Origin: CAISIP01 sp031396205 | GTDB lineage: Bacteria > Pseudomonadota > Gammaproteobacteria > Burkholderiales > Burkholderiaceae_C | NCBI GenBank assembly: GCA_031396205.1 | Contig: JANNKH010000080.1 | Span: forward strand, 20,556-84,555 | DNA length: 64,000 nt | Reading direction: 5' to 3' | Shown: positions 51,316-60,702 of the stretch, piece after piece | Numbering within the stretch: position 1 is the stretch's first letter | Layout of the letters: the number at the start of each line of letters is the position of its first letter | Translations under genes and position numbers: made by a program | Notes under the pieces: generated by a model | Told to the model about the DNA's origin: nothing | Databases searched by the model: none | Seen by the model: only the letters and a program-made list of their open reading frames with translations

Positions 51316-53298
51316 TTGGCAACATCATTCAACGAGCAGTTTGACCAGCATGGGGCGTGGCGCCGCGAATTTGGCCTGCGCCTGAAGCTTTTGGCCGAGT
51401 GGATGAAAGACCACGATCTGCTTGACGCGGGTGTCGAGGAGCGCCTGCGCCGCCTGGAACTACAGGTGCGGGCCGACAAGGTTATGGTCGCCTTCGTCGG
51501 CGAGTTCTCGCGTGGCAAATCGGAGTTGATCAACGCGGTGTTTTTTGCCGGTTACGGCCGGCGCATCATGCCCGCCAGTGCCGGCCGCACTACCATGTGC
51601 CCGACCGAAATGGGGTATGACCCCGATGTGCCGCCTTGCCTGCGGCTCTTGCCGGTCGAGTCGCGCCTGCAACCCCAGGCACTGATGGAATGGCGCATGG
51701 TCCCCGAGAAATGGACCCGGATCGACCTGGATGTGAATGACCCGCAACAACTGGCTGCGGCGCTGGAGAAAGTGGCGGAAACCCGGCTGGTTTCGCGCGA
51801 GGAGGCCCAGGCACTCGGGTTCTGGCACAGCCAGGAACCCGAGGACAACCCGGTCGTGAACGCGCAAGGCATGGTGGAGGTGCCCAAGTGGCGCCATGCG
51901 CTGATCAACATTGCGCACCCGTTGCTCAAGCAAGGACTGGTGATCCTGGACACTCCCGGCTTGAACGCCATTGGTGCCGAGCCCGAACTGACGGTCAGCC
52001 TGCTGCCCCAGGCCCAGGCCGTCGTGTTCATCCTGGGCGCCGATACCGGCGTGACCAAGTCCGACATGACTATCTGGCGCGAACATCTGGCGGTCACGCC
52101 CGAGGGTTCGGATCTGCGCCTGGTGGTGCTCAACAAGATTGATACGCTGTGGGATGCACTGAGTTCGCCCAAACAGATCCAGGCGCAGATCGATCGGCAA
52201 CGGGCGTCCACTGCCGAAATCCTGGGTATCGCGCAAAGCCAGGTGATCCCAATTTCGGCTCACAAGGGCCTGGTGGCCAAGGTCACCAATGACGCCGAAC
52301 TGCTGGCTGCCAGTTGCCTGCCCAAGCTCGAAGAAGCGCTGGCCCATGGCATCATGGGGCAGCGCCAGGCGATCCTTGGCTCGGCAGTGGCGGTTGGCAT
52401 CTCCAGCCTGCGCCTGGAGACAGGCCGGGTCATCAATATCCGCCGTCGCGACCTGGCTGAGCAAATGATGGAGCTCAAGGGCCTGCAGGGCAAGAATGCA
52501 TCTGTCATCAAGCACATGCGGATGCGCATATCGCAAGAGCAGTCGGAGTTTGACCTGAGCGGTGCCAAGATCCATGCCGTGCGATCGGTTCACCTTAAGC
52601 TGCTGCGCGACGTTTTCGACAGCCTCAGTGGCAGTGCCCTCAAGGGCGAAATGGCCCAGCTCAATGCGACGCTGCACCAAAAGGGCCTGAAATTCGGCGT
52701 CAAAAAGGCCTACACCGAGACCTTCGATCGGCTGCGAACGGTGTTTCAACGGGTGCAGTCGCTATGTACCGATATCCAGTCCATGCTCGCAGCCACGTTT
52801 CGCCAGCTCAACGGCGAGCATGGTTTTTCGCTGCAGGCGCCGCCGGTGCCGCAATTGGCGACCTTTGTGCAGGACCTCAACATGGTTGAACGCGGCCATT
52901 TGCAGTACATCGGGGTTGCAAACACCTTTCGCCTCGCCCAGGCCGAGTTTGCCGACCGTCTGGTACGGGCATTGGCCACGCGCTTGCGCACTATTCACGA
53001 AGCCGCGCTGGCCGAGGTGGAGTTGTGGAGCAAGACAGCCGCGGCGCAGCTGGACGCCCAGTTACGCGAGCGGCGGCGCAATTTTGCGCGCCGTATCGAG
53101 GCCATCGACCGTATCCAGCAGGCCACTGGCGGACTGGCAGATCGTATCCACGAGATCGAAACCCAGGAGGCGGCCATCAAGGAGCTCGAAACCAAACTGG
53201 GCGAATTGACCAGCTACCTCATCCGGGTGCGCGAATCACATCGGGCAGCATCCAAAATGTCGGCGCCGGCAATCGAACCGGCGACTGTCCGCAGTTGA
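51316..53298 (+). CDS. Dynamin-like large GTPase
   Basis: This 660-residue protein has an N-terminal GTPase domain with P-loop GEFSRGKS (residues 62-69), switch DTPGLN (from Asp212) and base-specificity LNKID near residue 272. A long helical stalk of about 350 residues follows, with a coiled-coil C-terminal end (for example EIETQEAAIKELETKLGELT). No obvious membrane helix is present, so membrane association is by other means. Bacterial dynamin-like proteins remodel or stabilise membranes; this one's role is not known. Translation seems to start at TTG with a G-rich upstream run. The stop overlaps the next start by TTGA. Confidence 0.85.
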   Translation: MATSFNEQFDQHGAWRREFGLRLKLLAEWMKDHDLLDAGVEERLRRLELQVRADKVMVAFVGEFSRGKSELINAVFFAGYGRRIMPASAGRTTMCPTEMGYDPDVPPCLRLLPVESRLQPQALMEWRMVPEKWTRIDLDVNDPQQLAAALEKVAETRLVSREEAQALGFWHSQEPEDNPVVNAQGMVEVPKWRHALINIAHPLLKQGLVILDTPGLNAIGAEPELTVSLLPQAQAVVFILGADTGVTKSDMTIWREHLAVTPEGSDLRLVVLNKIDTLWDALSSPKQIQAQIDRQRASTAEILGIAQSQVIPISAHKGLVAKVTNDAELLAASCLPKLEEALAHGIMGQRQAILGSAVAVGISSLRLETGRVINIRRRDLAEQMMELKGLQGKNASVIKHMRMRISQEQSEFDLSGAKIHAVRSVHLKLLRDVFDSLSGSALKGEMAQLNATLHQKGLKFGVKKAYTETFDRLRTVFQRVQSLCTDIQSMLAATFRQLNGEHGFSLQAPPVPQLATFVQDLNMVERGHLQYIGVANTFRLAQAEFADRLVRALATRLRTIHEAALAEVELWSKTAAAQLDAQLRERRRNFARRIEAIDRIQQATGGLADRIHEIETQEAAIKELETKLGELTSYLIRVRESHRAASKMSAPAIEPATVRS

Positions 53299-54338
53299 GC
53301 CTGTCGCGGCAGCAGTTTGCCAGCCGCGTCGTGGCCTGGCAACGCCGGCACGGCCGCCACGGCCTGCCCTGGCAGAACACCCAGGATGCCTACCGCGTCT
53401 GGTTGTCGGAGGTGATGCTGCAGCAGACCCAGGTTGCGACCGTCATTGCCTATTTCAACCGGTTCGTGACCCGCTTCCCCGACGTGCATGCTCTGGCCCA
53501 GGCCAGCCTGGACGATGTCATGGGGCTGTGGAGCGGGCTCGGTTATTACAGCCGGGCGCGCAACCTGCATCGCTGCGCCGTGGAAGTGGTGCAACGGTGG
53601 GCCGGCGATTTCCCGCGAGACGCCGCGACGCTGGCCACCTTGCCTGGTATCGGTCGATCAACAGCGGCTGCCATCACGTCCCTGTGTTTTGGCGAGCGCG
53701 TGGCGATTATGGACGCCAATGTCCGTCGGGTTCTGACCCGGGTGTTGGCTTTTGACGCCGATCTGGCGCAGCAGGCCAACCTGCAGCGACTGTGGGAGGC
53801 CGCATCCGAATTGCTGCCGCGGCGCGATCTGGCGCGGGCGATGCCAAGCTACACCCAGGGCGTGATGGATCTTGGCGCCACCGTGTGTCTGGCGCGCGAT
53901 CCGCTGTGTGGCGAATGTCCGGTCCGGTTCTTGTGTGCCGCCCATGCGCTGGGCCAACCGCAGGATTTTCCAGTCCGCACGCACTCGCTCAAGCGCAGCG
54001 CGCAATCGGTATGGCTTTTGTGGGCGTCCAACAGCAACAACGCGGTATTGCTGCAGCGGCGGCCGTCACCCGGCGTCTGGGCCGGTCTGTACTGCCTGCC
54101 CTGGTTCGACAGCCGGGAGGCGCTGCTCGCGCAATTGCCGGCAGCCTACCGCGCCGCGGCGGTCGACCTGACTGCGTTCAAGCATGTGCTGACGCACAAG
54201 GATCTGCACCTGCATGCGGTACGGGTGGAACTGCCGACAAATACCCGCACATTTGCCAATGCACAGTGGTGCGACACCGATGCCAGGGTGCAGTTGGGCT
54301 TGCCCGCGCCCGTGCGCCGCATGTTGCTTCAGGCCTGA
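53295..54338 (+). CDS. mutY: A/G-specific adenine glycosylase
   Basis: MutY removes adenine paired with 8-oxoguanine. The 347-residue protein has the catalytic glutamate segment VWLSEVMLQQTQV, the helix-hairpin-helix LPGIGRSTAAAITSL with aspartate in MDANVRRV, and the iron-sulfur ligands Cys198, Cys205, Cys208 and Cys214 (CLARDPLCGECPVRFLC). A C-terminal NUDIX-like domain follows. The start is a TTG overlapping the dynamin gene stop, as LSLSRQQF is the natural beginning; a GTG 12 codons later is an alternative. The last 10 bases overlap rapZ on the other strand. Confidence 0.93.
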   Translation: MSLSRQQFASRVVAWQRRHGRHGLPWQNTQDAYRVWLSEVMLQQTQVATVIAYFNRFVTRFPDVHALAQASLDDVMGLWSGLGYYSRARNLHRCAVEVVQRWAGDFPRDAATLATLPGIGRSTAAAITSLCFGERVAIMDANVRRVLTRVLAFDADLAQQANLQRLWEAASELLPRRDLARAMPSYTQGVMDLGATVCLARDPLCGECPVRFLCAAHALGQPQDFPVRTHSLKRSAQSVWLLWASNSNNAVLLQRRPSPGVWAGLYCLPWFDSREALLAQLPAAYRAAAVDLTAFKHVLTHKDLHLHAVRVELPTNTRTFANAQWCDTDARVQLGLPAPVRRMLLQA

Positions 54339-55246
54339 GGCCAACCGAACGAGGTGGATGGAAATTTGCCCGGAGTCGCATCCAGCTCCCGGTGCCGGCT
54401 CAGGGTGGTCCAGCGGTCGGCGAACAGGCGGGTCAACTCCTCGACCAGGTAGACCGAGCGATGCTGGCCACCGGTGCAGCCGATGGCCACGGTGACATAA
54501 CTGCGGTTGTCGTTGGACAGGGGGTCGAGCCACTGGTCCAGAAACTGCGCAATCTGCAACAGCATCTGGTGTACCTGTTCATGCTGCCGGAAAAACGCGA
54601 TCACCGGCTCGTCCTTGCCGGTCAAGGCCTTGAGGTCGGGCTCGTAATGCGGATTGGGCAGCATGCGCACGTCGAACACGAAATCGGCGTCGCCCGGTAT
54701 GCCGCGCTTGTACGCGAACGACTCGAACACCAGTGTCAGGTGGCCGCCGCGCACGACGATCAGCGACTTGACATAGCGCTGCAGCTGCGAGGGCCGGATC
54801 AAGCTGGTGTCGATCACGTGCGCGTGTTCGCGCAGGTCTGCCAGCAGCTCGCGCTCGAGCTCGATCGCGTCGACCAGGGCGCGTCGATGGTCCTTGTCCA
54901 CATCGGGCGCCTCGGTTTGCGACAACGGGTGCTTGCGCCTGGACTCCGAGTAACGCCGCACCAGGGTGTCGGTGGTGGAGTCGAGGAACAGGGACTTGAT
55001 GACCACGCCCATGTCGGTCAGCGCACGCAGGCGCTCGGGCACCTGTGGCAGCGCTTCGGCACTGCGCACGTCCATCGCGATGGCTACCCGCTTGTTGTGG
55101 CGGTGTTCCTGCAGCTGCACGAACGACATCAGCAGTTCCGGCGGCAGGTTGTCGACGCAGTAGTAGCCCGCGTCTTCAACAGCGTGCAGCGCCACGGACT
55201 TGCCCGAGCCCGACATGCCGGTGATGAGTACTAGTTCCAGATCCAT
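54329..55246 (-). CDS. rapZ: RNase adapter protein RapZ (nucleotide-binding)
   Basis: RapZ binds small RNAs and guides RNase E in amino-sugar control in E. coli. The 305-residue protein has a Walker A loop ITGMSGSGKSVALHAVED, DNLPPELL just after it, and the C-terminal domain motif VAIGCTGGQHRSVYLVEEL, all family features. Its last 10 bases overlap the mutY end. The neighbours usually found with rapZ, such as hprK and ptsN, are not adjacent here; recN is 44 bases upstream. Its role in this organism is inferred. Confidence 0.93.
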   Translation of the reverse strand: MDLELVLITGMSGSGKSVALHAVEDAGYYCVDNLPPELLMSFVQLQEHRHNKRVAIAMDVRSAEALPQVPERLRALTDMGVVIKSLFLDSTTDTLVRRYSESRRKHPLSQTEAPDVDKDHRRALVDAIELERELLADLREHAHVIDTSLIRPSQLQRYVKSLIVVRGGHLTLVFESFAYKRGIPGDADFVFDVRMLPNPHYEPDLKALTGKDEPVIAFFRQHEQVHQMLLQIAQFLDQWLDPLSNDNRSYVTVAIGCTGGQHRSVYLVEELTRLFADRWTTLSRHRELDATPGKFPSTSFGWPQA

Positions 55247-55290
55247 TGCGCGTTGGTGTTTCAGGCCTCGTGGCGGGCCCTGATGTTCTC

Positions 55291-56940
55291 CTACCCTGAA
55301 GCTTGCAGCATCTCCTTGGCATGTGCAACCGTGCTTTCCAGCCGCCGCTCGCCGCCCAGCATACGGGCAATTTCGGCAACGCGCGATTCGCCCTGCACCA
55401 GCAGCACCGAACTCAGCGTCGACTTGCCTTGCAGCGACTTGGACACCACCAGATGGTGATCGGCGCAGGCAGCCACTTGCGGCAAGTGGGTCACGGCCAT
55501 GACCTGGCGGTCCACACCCAGTTGGCGCATCAGCCGGCCGACCGTCTCGGCCACAGCGCCGCCGACACCAGCGTCTACCTCATCGAAGATCAGTGTCTGG
55601 GCCGCACCGAGCCGGCTGGTGGTGACGGCGATGGCCAGCGCCAGGCGGGACAGCTCGCCGCCGGACGCAACCTTGGCTACCGGGCGCGGCGTCGTGCCTG
55701 CATGGCCGGCCACCTGGAAGGCAATCTCGTCGATTCCGGACTGCATGGGTTGCGCCGCGCCTTGCAGTCGCACCTCAAAGCTGCCGCCGGACATGCCCAG
55801 GCCCTGCATCGCCAGCGTAATGGCCTTGGCCAATCGGGGCGCGGCCTTGGCGCGAGCACGGGATACGGATGTGGCCTCGCGCTGGTAGGCGCTGTGCGCC
55901 GCCTGCTCGGACGCCTGCAGGCCGGCAAGGTCGGTGGCTGCGTCCAGGCGCGCCAGTTCCTCGCGCCAGCCGACGAGCAACTGCGGCAATTCCTGCGCCG
56001 GGCGCTTGTAGCGCCGTGCCAGCGAAATCCATGAGCCGATACGTTCGTCGAGCTGGGACAAGCGCTGCGGGTCGGGCTCGGTCTTGCGCAGGTAGGTCTT
56101 GAGCGAATGGGCGACGTCTTCCAGCTGGACCAGGCTCGATGCCAGGGTTTCGGCCATCGCTGCAAAGGCGGGTTCGTGCGACTCCTGCTGGTGCAACAGG
56201 TTGAGCGCGGCCTGGATAGTGTCGGCCGCGTTGGGCTCGGCATCCTGCAGGCTGTCGACCGCGCCCTGGGCCGCTTCCAGCAACGCCTGCGCATGCGACA
56301 GGCGGTTGTGCTCGGCGCTTAGTTCGTCCCACTCGTTGGCGCCGGGTGCCAGCTTGTCGAGTTCGCCGATCTGCCAGCTGATGCGTTCGCGCTCGCGTTG
56401 CAGGTCGCTCTGGGCTGTCTGGGCGGCGGCCAGGGTCTTGCTCCTGGCACGCCAGTCGTGCCACAGCGCAGCCAGTGGCGCAGCATCCACCCGTGCGTAT
56501 GCGTCGAGCAGGTCGCGCACGGCTTCGGGCCGGGTCAGGCTTTGCCAGGCGTGCTGGCCGTGGATGTCGATCAGCTGTTCGCCGATCTCGCGCATCTGCG
56601 CGGCGGTGGCCGGGCTGCCGTTGATCCAGCCCCGGCTCTTGCCCTGCAGATCGACGGTGCGCCGCATCAGCAAGGTGTCTCCGCCATCGAAACCGGCCGA
56701 CTCCAGCCACGACGCCAGCGCGGCGGGCGGGTCGAACTCGGCGCTGACCTCGGTGCGACTGGCACCCTCGCGCACCGTGCCGGCATCGGCCCGCGCGCCG
56801 GTGACCAGCTGCAGCGCGTCAATCAGGATCGACTTCCCGGCTCCGGTCTCACCGGTCAACACGGTGAAACCGGGCGACAGGTCGAGCTCGAGCTCGCCAA
56901 CGATGATGAAGTCGCGCAGGACGATGCGTCTGAGAGCCAC
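55291..56940 (-). CDS. recN: DNA repair protein RecN
   Basis: RecN is an SMC-like protein of double-strand-break repair. The 549-residue product has the N-terminal Walker A TVLTGETGAGKSILIDALQ, a long coiled-coil middle and the C-terminal signature GGELSRLALAIAV plus Walker B TLIFDEVDAGVGG. Translation begins at GTG, two bases after the nadK stop, so the pair is coupled. The order nadK-recN is widespread. Confidence 0.96.
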   Translation of the reverse strand: MALRRIVLRDFIIVGELELDLSPGFTVLTGETGAGKSILIDALQLVTGARADAGTVREGASRTEVSAEFDPPAALASWLESAGFDGGDTLLMRRTVDLQGKSRGWINGSPATAAQMREIGEQLIDIHGQHAWQSLTRPEAVRDLLDAYARVDAAPLAALWHDWRARSKTLAAAQTAQSDLQRERERISWQIGELDKLAPGANEWDELSAEHNRLSHAQALLEAAQGAVDSLQDAEPNAADTIQAALNLLHQQESHEPAFAAMAETLASSLVQLEDVAHSLKTYLRKTEPDPQRLSQLDERIGSWISLARRYKRPAQELPQLLVGWREELARLDAATDLAGLQASEQAAHSAYQREATSVSRARAKAAPRLAKAITLAMQGLGMSGGSFEVRLQGAAQPMQSGIDEIAFQVAGHAGTTPRPVAKVASGGELSRLALAIAVTTSRLGAAQTLIFDEVDAGVGGAVAETVGRLMRQLGVDRQVMAVTHLPQVAACADHHLVVSKSLQGKSTLSSVLLVQGESRVAEIARMLGGERRLESTVAHAKEMLQASG

Positions 56941-56942
56941 GC

Positions 56943-57839
56943 TCAGGCCACTCCTTCATTCCAGTGCAGCTTCTGGCGCAGCGTGTCGAAGTACGACCAG
57001 CCCTTGGGATGCAGGAAGCGCATCCGGTGCTGGGAACGAGACACGACGATGCGATCGCCGTGCAGCAGGGTCGCCAGCGACTGCATGTCGAAATTGGCAC
57101 TGGCATCGCGCCCGGCCACGATCTCGATGGCAATTTCTGACGCATCGGCGAGCACAATGGGTCGATTCGACAAAGTGTGTGGCGCGATAGGCACCAACAC
57201 CCAGCCGGGCAGGGATGGATGTAACAGCGGACCGCCGGCGGACAGGGCGTAGGCGGTGGAGCCGGTCGGACTGGCGATGATCAGGCCATCGGCGCGTTGG
57301 TTGGCAACGAAATGCCCGTCCACCTCCACCCGCAATTCCACCATGCCGGACGTCGCTCCCCGATTGACGACCACGTCATTCATGGCCAGCGCATCGAATA
57401 CGCTGCGGCCATCGCGCATGACGCGCGCCTGCATCAGGCTGCGCCTGTCCTCCTCGTACGCGCCATGCAGAATGGGCAACAAGATAGATGCGAATCCGTC
57501 GAGCGGAATATCGGTGATAAAGCCTAGCCGCCCCTGGTTGATGCCGATCAGCGGCACGTTGTGGCTGGCCAGTTGGCGCCCGATGCCCAGCATGGTGCCG
57601 TCGCCTCCGACCACCAGGCCCAGGTCGCAATGGGCGCCGATACCGGGCACATCGAGCATGGCATGGCCGCTGATGCCCAGGTTGCGCGCGGTCTCGGCCT
57701 CGAACGCCACCTCGCAGCCCTGCGCGTGCAGGAAATGGGCGATGTCCTCCATGGCCCGGCGCGATGACGCGCCGGCCGCACCGGAACCCACGGTCTGGTA
57801 CTTGCCAATCAGCGCAACATGGCGGAATAGGGACTGCAT
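56943..57839 (-). CDS. nadK: NAD kinase
   Basis: NadK phosphorylates NAD to NADP. The 298-residue protein has the catalytic loop GLVVGGDGTMLGIGRQLA with GGDG, the NEV-like ALAMNDVVVNRG segment and the SPTGSTAYALSAGGPLLHP motif near residue 180. The start is the ATG of MQSLFRHVAL; two codons upstream a TTG is in frame. It is divergent from hrcA at 28 bases and upstream of recN in its operon. The short shared gap may hold both promoters. Confidence 0.95.
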   Translation of the reverse strand: MQSLFRHVALIGKYQTVGSGAAGASSRRAMEDIAHFLHAQGCEVAFEAETARNLGISGHAMLDVPGIGAHCDLGLVVGGDGTMLGIGRQLASHNVPLIGINQGRLGFITDIPLDGFASILLPILHGAYEEDRRSLMQARVMRDGRSVFDALAMNDVVVNRGATSGMVELRVEVDGHFVANQRADGLIIASPTGSTAYALSAGGPLLHPSLPGWVLVPIAPHTLSNRPIVLADASEIAIEIVAGRDASANFDMQSLATLLHGDRIVVSRSQHRMRFLHPKGWSYFDTLRQKLHWNEGVA

Positions 57840-57867
57840 CAGCAAATTACATCACTAAAATGGCCCC

Positions 57868-58872
57868 ATGCTGGATGACCGCTCCAAGATGCTGATGAAA
57901 GCCCTGGTCGAGCGTTACATCGCGGACGGGCAGCCAGTCGGCTCGCGCACCCTGTCGCGCCAAAGCGGGTTCGAACTGTCGCCTGCCACCATCCGCAACG
58001 TGATGGCCGATCTCGAGGACATGGGCCTGATCGTCAGCCCGCACACCTCGTCCGGGCGCATCCCCACTGCGCGCGGTTATCGGCTGTTTGTCGACACCAT
58101 GCTCACGGTGCAAAAGGGCGAACTCCCGACCCAGGTGCTGGTGCCAGACCAGCCGCAGCGGGTACTGTCCAAGGCGGCGGGACTGCTGTCGAGCCTGTCG
58201 CAATTTGTCGGCATCGTGGTGGCTCCGCGGCGCAGTTCGGTGTTTCGGCATATTGAGTTCCTGCGCCTGTCGGAGCGCCGGCTGCTGGTCATCATCGTAT
58301 CGCCCAATGGCGACGTGCAAAACCGGGTGATCTTCACCGAGCTCGATTATTCGCAGAGCGAACTCATTGAGGCAGCGAACTTCCTCAATTCGCATTACGT
58401 GGGCATGGCCATCGAGCAGGTACGCGAGCGGCTGCACAAGGAAGTCGAATCGCTGCGCTCCGAAATCGCCACGCTGATGCAGGCCGCGGTGACCATCAAC
58501 ACCGAAGAAAACGCGCAGACCGACGACGAAGTGGTGATCTCCGGCGAACGCAACCTGCTGGCGCTGTCGGACTTTTCCAACGACATGGGCCAGCTGCGCC
58601 GCGCGTTCCAACTGTTTGAGCAAAAAGCCCAACTGATGCGCCTGCTGGAGGTGGCCGGCCAGGCCGAGGGCGTGCGCATCTTCATCGGCGGCGAAAGCCA
58701 GGTCGTGCCGTTTGAAGACCTGTCGATCGTCAGCGCCCCCTACGAAGTCGATGGCCAGATCGTCGGCACCCTGGGCGTCATCGGCCCCACCCGCATGGCC
58801 TACGACCGCATGATCCAGATCGTAGACATCACCTCGCGCCTTGTCAGCAATGCATTGAGTTACCAGAAATAG
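57868..58872 (+). CDS. hrcA: Heat-inducible transcription repressor HrcA
   Basis: HrcA binds CIRCE sites and represses chaperone genes until heat unfolds it. The 334-residue protein has the winged helix at the N-terminus (PVGSRTLSRQSGFELSPATI, then RNVMADLEDMGLIVSPHTSSG) and the GAF-like and dimerisation parts downstream (for example RIFIGGESQVVPFEDLSIV). A perfect CIRCE lies at 3120-3146 before rpoH, a probable target. No CIRCE was seen next to hrcA itself. It diverges from nadK and is followed by a tRNA gene. Confidence 0.96.
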   Translation: MLDDRSKMLMKALVERYIADGQPVGSRTLSRQSGFELSPATIRNVMADLEDMGLIVSPHTSSGRIPTARGYRLFVDTMLTVQKGELPTQVLVPDQPQRVLSKAAGLLSSLSQFVGIVVAPRRSSVFRHIEFLRLSERRLLVIIVSPNGDVQNRVIFTELDYSQSELIEAANFLNSHYVGMAIEQVRERLHKEVESLRSEIATLMQAAVTINTEENAQTDDEVVISGERNLLALSDFSNDMGQLRRAFQLFEQKAQLMRLLEVAGQAEGVRIFIGGESQVVPFEDLSIVSAPYEVDGQIVGTLGVIGPTRMAYDRMIQIVDITSRLVSNALSYQK

Positions 58873-58897
58873 CGACCTATACAATCGCCGCTCGGTT

Positions 58898-58974
58898 GGG
58901 GCGTTAGCTCAGTTGGTTAGAGCAGAGGACTCATAATCCTTTGGTCGTAGGTTCAAGTCCTACACGCCCTACCA
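58898..58974 (+). tRNA. tRNA with CAU anticodon (Met or Ile2)
   Basis: This 77-base tRNA has acceptor GGGGCGT paired with ACGCCCT (a G-U pair at the end), the D-arm TAGCTCAGTTGGTTAGAGC, an anticodon loop CTCATAA (anticodon CAT) and a T-arm with TTCAAGT, ending in ACCA. The sequence could be an elongator tRNA-Met or the lysidine-modified tRNA-Ile2. The TTGGTCG and GGTTCAAGTCC parts resemble E. coli tRNA-Ile2 more than elongator Met, but this is not decisive. Confidence 0.9.
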
Positions 58975-59102
58975 ATACTAATATCGATTTGACGCTATCT
59001 TTATAGTAGCAATCATGCTGATTTTCGTGTTCATGTAGCCACCGTGCAGCCGATTTCGGAAATTTTGATCTGTTTAGCCGCACCCCGCGCGCGGCCAGTC
59101 GA

Positions 59103-59154
59103 GCCTGGATTGATGATCCTTGTGTCGGTGGTTCGACTCCGCCCCGGTCCACCA
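59103..59154 (+). pseudogene. tRNA 3'-half relic (tRNA-Phe-like)
   Basis: The segment has a good T-arm (GGTGG-TTCGACT-CCGCC), a 3' acceptor strand CCGGTCC, discriminator A and encoded CCA. The anticodon-loop area GGATTGATGATCC resembles the GGATTGAAAATCC of tRNA-Phe but with changed bases, so it would read GAT. No matching 5' acceptor strand (GGACCGG) or D-arm lies upstream, where GGCCAGTCGAGC could be a collapsed 5' part. The terminator hairpin just downstream is retained. This is a likely broken tRNA or the displaced end left by an integrated element. Confidence 0.6.
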
Positions 59155-59160
59155 CTTTTC

Positions 59161-59186
59161 AAAGCCAACTGTTCTCGGTTGGCTTT
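59161..59186 (+). terminator. Hairpin terminator after the tRNA relic
   Basis: AAAGCCAAC at 59161-59169 pairs perfectly with GTTGGCTTT at 59178-59186 around an eight-base loop. It lies six bases after the relic CCA end, as terminators of tRNA units often do. Confidence 0.65.
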
Positions 59187-59838
59187 GTCGCTTGTGGGCT
59201 TTCCCCGCGCCACGCGGGGTTCCGGGCGGTTCTGCTTGCGCCACGGCGTCCGTGGCGGCCCGTAAATCCGGCTGTTTCTGCGCCGTTTCGATTCCGTTCT
59301 GCTCTCTGTTCTCAAAAAATAGTGGAGAACCGTGTCAATTTGGCACACGCAGAATGCGTTTGAAAACAACGAGTTATGCGTGTGTCGGAAAGGGTGGTTT
59401 GACGGGGGGACTAGTGCAGGAGAGTGGGGGATGAACGCGTGACCGGGCGATTTCTATGACGATCTTCGCAATACCTGACCTTCGGGAGCCTCGGGGTGAA
59501 TGCCTCCAAAAGACTGGGTGCGGGCATCCATGCAGTTCCGTCGTCAGGCGGGTGTGCCGCGAAAGCTGCCGGTCGCGAACGGCAGCTTACTGGCAGTCCA
59601 GCATGTCACCGGCCTTCGGTCTTTGGTGAACCTCAAGGTAATCGCGAAAGACGCTAATGCTGACTATCGAGAATAACGAGTTATCGTTAGCTGGCGTGCT
59701 ATCGACCTATTGCCGCATTCGATACAGAGGAGGATCCAAATAAAGCAAACAGCGGTCGGGTACTCCGCTCAATGCCGGTCGCAAAAAATGCAGACTCAAC
59801 GTTTGAGTTGCTCGTCGAGCTCCTTGACGCCCCGGTTC
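59187..59838. other. 652-bp stretch without a recognisable gene
   Basis: Only short, unlike-protein frames occur on both strands. A small inverted repeat (GTTCTC and GAGAAC around 59307-59329) is visible. Composition is patchy, with AT-rich pieces unlike the flanking housekeeping genes. It may be decayed accessory DNA. Confidence 0.5.
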
Positions 59839-60528
59839 TTAAGCGGCTACCCCAAAAAGGGCGCCAACTCCGGCGGTCAATGCCATTGCCAGCGCTCCCC
59901 AAAAAGTGACGCGAATGACAGACGCAATCACTGGTGCGCCCCCTGTGCGTGCAGCCAGGAAGCCCAACAGCGCGAGAAATAGGAGCGAGCTACCTGCGAC
60001 ACCCCACATCAGCGCAGAGACCGGAAGCAGGAGAACCATAAGAAGCGGCAGGACTGCGCCCACTGCAAACGTTCCCGCCGAGGCTAATGCCGCCTGCACA
60101 GGTTTTGCTGCCAACGTGTCGGAAATGCCCAGCTCATCTCGTCCATGGGCGGCCAGGGCGTCATGCTGCGCTAATTGGGTAGCAACCTCCGAGGCCAGCT
60201 TCCTGTCAAGCCCGCGCTTCTCGTAAATCGCCGCTAGCTCTGCGTGTTCCTGCTGGGAGTCCTCAGCCAACTCCACCCGCTCTCGAGCAAGATCCGCGCG
60301 CTCGGTATCGGCCTGTGAGCTAACCGATACATACTCCCCTGCAGCCATTGCCATGGCGCCTGCGACAAGACCGGCAACTCCAGCAACCAATATACCCTGA
60401 CTGCCCGCGCTTGCCGCCGCGACGCCCAAGACAAGGCTGGCGGTAGAAACGATACCGTCGTTTGCGCCAAGAACAGCGGCACGGAGCCAGCCTGTTCGGT
60501 GTGTTCTGTGTTTTTCACTGTGTCTCAT
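59839..60528 (-). CDS. VIT1/CCC1-family membrane protein
   Basis: This 229-residue protein matches the VIT family, iron or manganese transporters first known from plants and yeast. Landmarks are the first helix GWLRAAVLGANDGIVSTASL, GLVAGAMAMAAGEYVSVSSQ and the charged cytoplasmic loop QADTERADLARERVELAEDS, followed by three more helices. Five helices are expected. It stands alone in the accessory segment, and the start is the ATG at 60528. Metal transport direction is not predicted. Confidence 0.88.
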   Translation of the reverse strand: MRHSEKHRTHRTGWLRAAVLGANDGIVSTASLVLGVAAASAGSQGILVAGVAGLVAGAMAMAAGEYVSVSSQADTERADLARERVELAEDSQQEHAELAAIYEKRGLDRKLASEVATQLAQHDALAAHGRDELGISDTLAAKPVQAALASAGTFAVGAVLPLLMVLLLPVSALMWGVAGSSLLFLALLGFLAARTGGAPVIASVIRVTFWGALAMALTAGVGALFGVAA

Positions 60529-60702
60529 AAGGTCTTTCGCACTATGGCGCCTTGGTCATCAAGTCCGTCAAGGCCAACGAGGTCATCACCAACGAATCCC
60601 TGAGGTCGCCAAGCGCATGAGCAAATTGCCGCAGTTGGGCCGATTGGCTTGGGTCCGAGGGCGAATGCTTCACGCGCTAACCCTTGGCAGGGCTTGCTTT
60701 AG

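Noticed and set aside
51460..52749. 429-codon frame antisense to the GTPase gene
   Set aside because: GTPase motifs on the plus strand are complete and in order, so the opposite frame is a shadow.
59103..59154. Functional tRNA-Ile or tRNA-Phe gene
   Set aside because: The 5' acceptor strand and D-arm are missing and the outer anticodon stem pairs are broken, so it cannot fold as a working tRNA.
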